A DNA stretch of 7,074 nucleotides from an archaeon (lineage in GTDB: Archaea > Iainarchaeota > Iainarchaeia > CSSED10-239): the NCBI GenBank assembly GCA_029563035.1, contig JAKQTP010000240.1, positions 1 through 7,074 on the forward strand, written 5' to 3'. The notes beneath the pieces were generated by a model. That model had not been told where the DNA came from and did not search any database. It was given only the letters and a program-made list of their open reading frames with translations. Positions 5,514 to 7,074 of this stretch are shown piece after piece (within the stretch, counting starts at the first letter, position 1; each line of letters opens with the position of its first letter). The position numbers and the translations under genes are program-made.

Positions 5514-7074
5514 TTTTATCAAATGTTTCTTCAAATTTTTCACTCAAAGAATTATTAACTTTTCCTTCGTTAAAGAAAGGTAAACCAATCAAACGAAAAT
5601 CCTTATTTTCTATCTTCAAATCAACTGTATGGCTTTTTTCAATTTCAATCAATAGTTGTTGTTTCCAGCCTTCTTTTGATTGCTCAAAAGTATTTTTCGC
5701 GTCCAAAAATTGATCACCTTTTGGTTCAATAAAAATCTGATACATAACTTCTTGTTTTGTCCTCTTCTCGGTTAAAAACAAAACAAAATCTGGATAAAAT
5801 GGCTCGCCGTTTTCAAAACTGTAAATTTTGAAAAATTGTTCATTGCGAAGTAATGCAATATCTTGATATTTTTTCTTTAGTTTTATTATTGTCTCGTCAA
5901 TAAAACGTAAAAAGGATTCTTCCTCGCTCGTTCCCCAAATTTCGTTTTGAGCAAACCAGTCCCGAGAAGAAAAATCAAAATCTCTCATATCTTGCGCGCG
6001 CGGACTTTCGCTATCTAATTGTAATACCTTGTCATTTTCAAAGATTTTTTGAATTAGGTGAGCTTTAAATTCCTTTGTTCCGTAGTATTCTTTTTTCTCT
6101 TTGCCGGCAACCTCCAATACTTTATTAATCACAAATCCGACAATATTCAATTTTTCAATCTGCAAAAGATTTTCAACTTGCTCGCTTGTGCCTTTAACCT
6201 TAATTTTTATTCCGCCAAGATATTTTTCATTTAAAATAAAATCTTTTACGGATTCTATATTGCCGAATACTTTTTTTAATTCGTCAAATCTTCCGGCGGG
6301 TATTTTTGCCAAAGCAGTGCGCACAATATGCGTTCCTAAATCAGCAATTTTATAATCCCTAATTTCTATTTTTGCTTTTACTCCGGCGCCAGCACCAGCA
6401 ACAAACAGATCTTTTTCTATCGCTTCTCGCGTTGGTAGCTGAAAGATGTTTATTTCGGCATTGTGGTCAAATTCCGCTTTGGCATCCGAGAGCGCAAAAA
6501 CATCTTTTCCTAAGTTTTCCTTGCGAGAATTTAAAAAAATATAACCTTTCTTCCAAAAATCACTGTTTTTAAAATTGCTTTTGATCTTAATCTCTTTTTG
6601 CACTGTACGTGACGACATAATACCTTCACGAACCAAAACATTTTCCAATTCTTGGATATAGCGTGAATTCGTTACACTGTGATAATAAAGCTGTTCTAGA
6701 ATCCGCAGTTCGTTTTGTATATCAGTATCAAATTTTCGTCTATATACGTCCGTAAACTCGCCGAGAGTAAAAGGATAATACCTCGCACCTCGTCCAATAA
6801 GTTGCGCCTCTTGTACAGTTGTTTTACCCGGTTTGTTACTTTTAGCATCACGGCTATTATAAAGCCGAACAATATCAAAAAGATTTAAAACATCCCAACC
6901 TTCATTTAATTTTTCTGTCGCAAAAATAGCACGGATTTCATTATCTTGATCTTCCAATGAATTAAGTAAAATTTGTTTTTGCTCTAAATCTTTATCATCG
7001 TCAACCGTTAAGCATTTTTCCGGCGCAAAATCACTTTGGATTTCTGCAATTAAATCCGCTATTGTAATTTTATG
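5500..7074 (-). CDS. res: Type III restriction enzyme Res subunit, C-terminal 524 residues (5' end cut by window edge)
   Basis: Res is the ATP-dependent translocase and endonuclease of type III restriction-modification; with Mod it cuts unmethylated DNA. The frame is open to the right edge, beginning HKITIADLIAEI, so the TTG at 6957 is an internal codon and not the start. In visible numbering, residues 52-62 (ATEKLNEGWDV) are helicase motif V, and 91-99 (QLIGRGARY) are motif VI with the arginine finger. SEEESFLRFID near 383-393 leads into the nuclease domain. Catalytic residues are Pro-Asp at 428-429 (YPDFVLF) and Glu-Pro-Lys at 450-452 (IEPKGD), an intact PD-...-ExK site; the end is a TAA. 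Full-length Res is commonly about 850-1000 residues, so the missing part should hold the Walker A and DEAD/DEAH motifs. No Mod gene is in the window; it would normally lie upstream, off the right edge. A stand-alone helicase-nuclease without Mod is the alternative. Confidence 0.93.
   Translation of the reverse strand, partial: HKITIADLIAEIQSDFAPEKCLTVDDDKDLEQKQILLNSLEDQDNEIRAIFATEKLNEGWDVLNLFDIVRLYNSRDAKSNKPGKTTVQEAQLIGRGARYYPFTLGEFTDVYRRKFDTDIQNELRILEQLYYHSVTNSRYIQELENVLVREGIMSSRTVQKEIKIKSNFKNSDFWKKGYIFLNSRKENLGKDVFALSDAKAEFDHNAEINIFQLPTREAIEKDLFVAGAGAGVKAKIEIRDYKIADLGTHIVRTALAKIPAGRFDELKKVFGNIESVKDFILNEKYLGGIKIKVKGTSEQVENLLQIEKLNIVGFVINKVLEVAGKEKKEYYGTKEFKAHLIQKIFENDKVLQLDSESPRAQDMRDFDFSSRDWFAQNEIWGTSEEESFLRFIDETIIKLKKKYQDIALLRNEQFFKIYSFENGEPFYPDFVLFLTEKRTKQEVMYQIFIEPKGDQFLDAKNTFEQSKEGWKQQLLIEIEKSHTVDLKIENKDFRLIGLPFFNEGKVNNSLSEKFEETFDKKLLK

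Noticed and set aside
6101..6572. Two short plus-strand open frames (6101-6355 and 6372-6572)
   Set aside because: Both are antisense to the clearly recognisable Res protein and show no protein-like features.
5467..6757. gtttacggacg (5467-5477) recurring inverted at 6747-6757
   Set aside because: An 11-base match is expected several times by chance in 7 kb; one copy is inside Res coding sequence.
6696..6878. 60-codon minus-strand open frame
   Set aside because: It lies in another frame inside Res motifs V-VI, where the Res reading is well supported.
1..7074. CRISPR array, insertion sequence, integrase or rRNA
   Set aside because: No regularly spaced repeats, no transposase or integrase motifs, no long terminal inverted repeats and no rRNA-like sequence were found.

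Overview
The window is AT-rich and gene-dense, with three coding regions all on the minus strand (reading order runs from high to low coordinates). The very large repeat-containing protein at the left resembles, from memory, proteins of the Candidate Phyla Radiation (Patescibacteria, e.g. Parcubacteria-type genomes). Low GC and near-absent Shine-Dalgarno sequences fit that, but the assignment is an inference and no rRNA or other marker gene is present. The three visible stop codons are all TAA, and ordinary GGN glycine codons are used, so nothing points to a recoded UGA.

Right part (5500-7074): the C-terminal 524 residues of a type III restriction enzyme Res subunit. It has superfamily 2 helicase motifs V and VI and then a PD-(D/E)XK nuclease domain. 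The reading frame runs off the right edge, so the N-terminal ATPase half, and any Mod methyltransferase gene, lie outside.

Middle (4036-5430): 69 bases downstream and probably co-transcribed is a 464-residue protein. It has an N-terminal alpha/beta domain, a Lys/Glu/Asn-rich coiled coil and a second, independent PD-(D/E)XK-like nuclease domain. I recognise the architecture only loosely and cannot name it. It is the best candidate for an undescribed accessory component of the restriction locus.

Spacer (3787-4035): 249 bases without a gene, including a conspicuous GC-rich patch, two T-arm-like TTCGA boxes about 72 bases apart that do not fold into a tRNA, a long imperfect hairpin, a short tandem repeat, and a candidate promoter with an overlapping inverted repeat in front of the left gene.

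Left part (46-3786): a 1246-residue cytoplasmic-looking protein of unknown function. It contains helical repeats with a period of about 27 residues and a distinct globular C-terminal domain. The spacer and its own promoter-like region suggest it is a separate transcription unit. Whether it belongs functionally with the restriction genes cannot be decided from the sequence.
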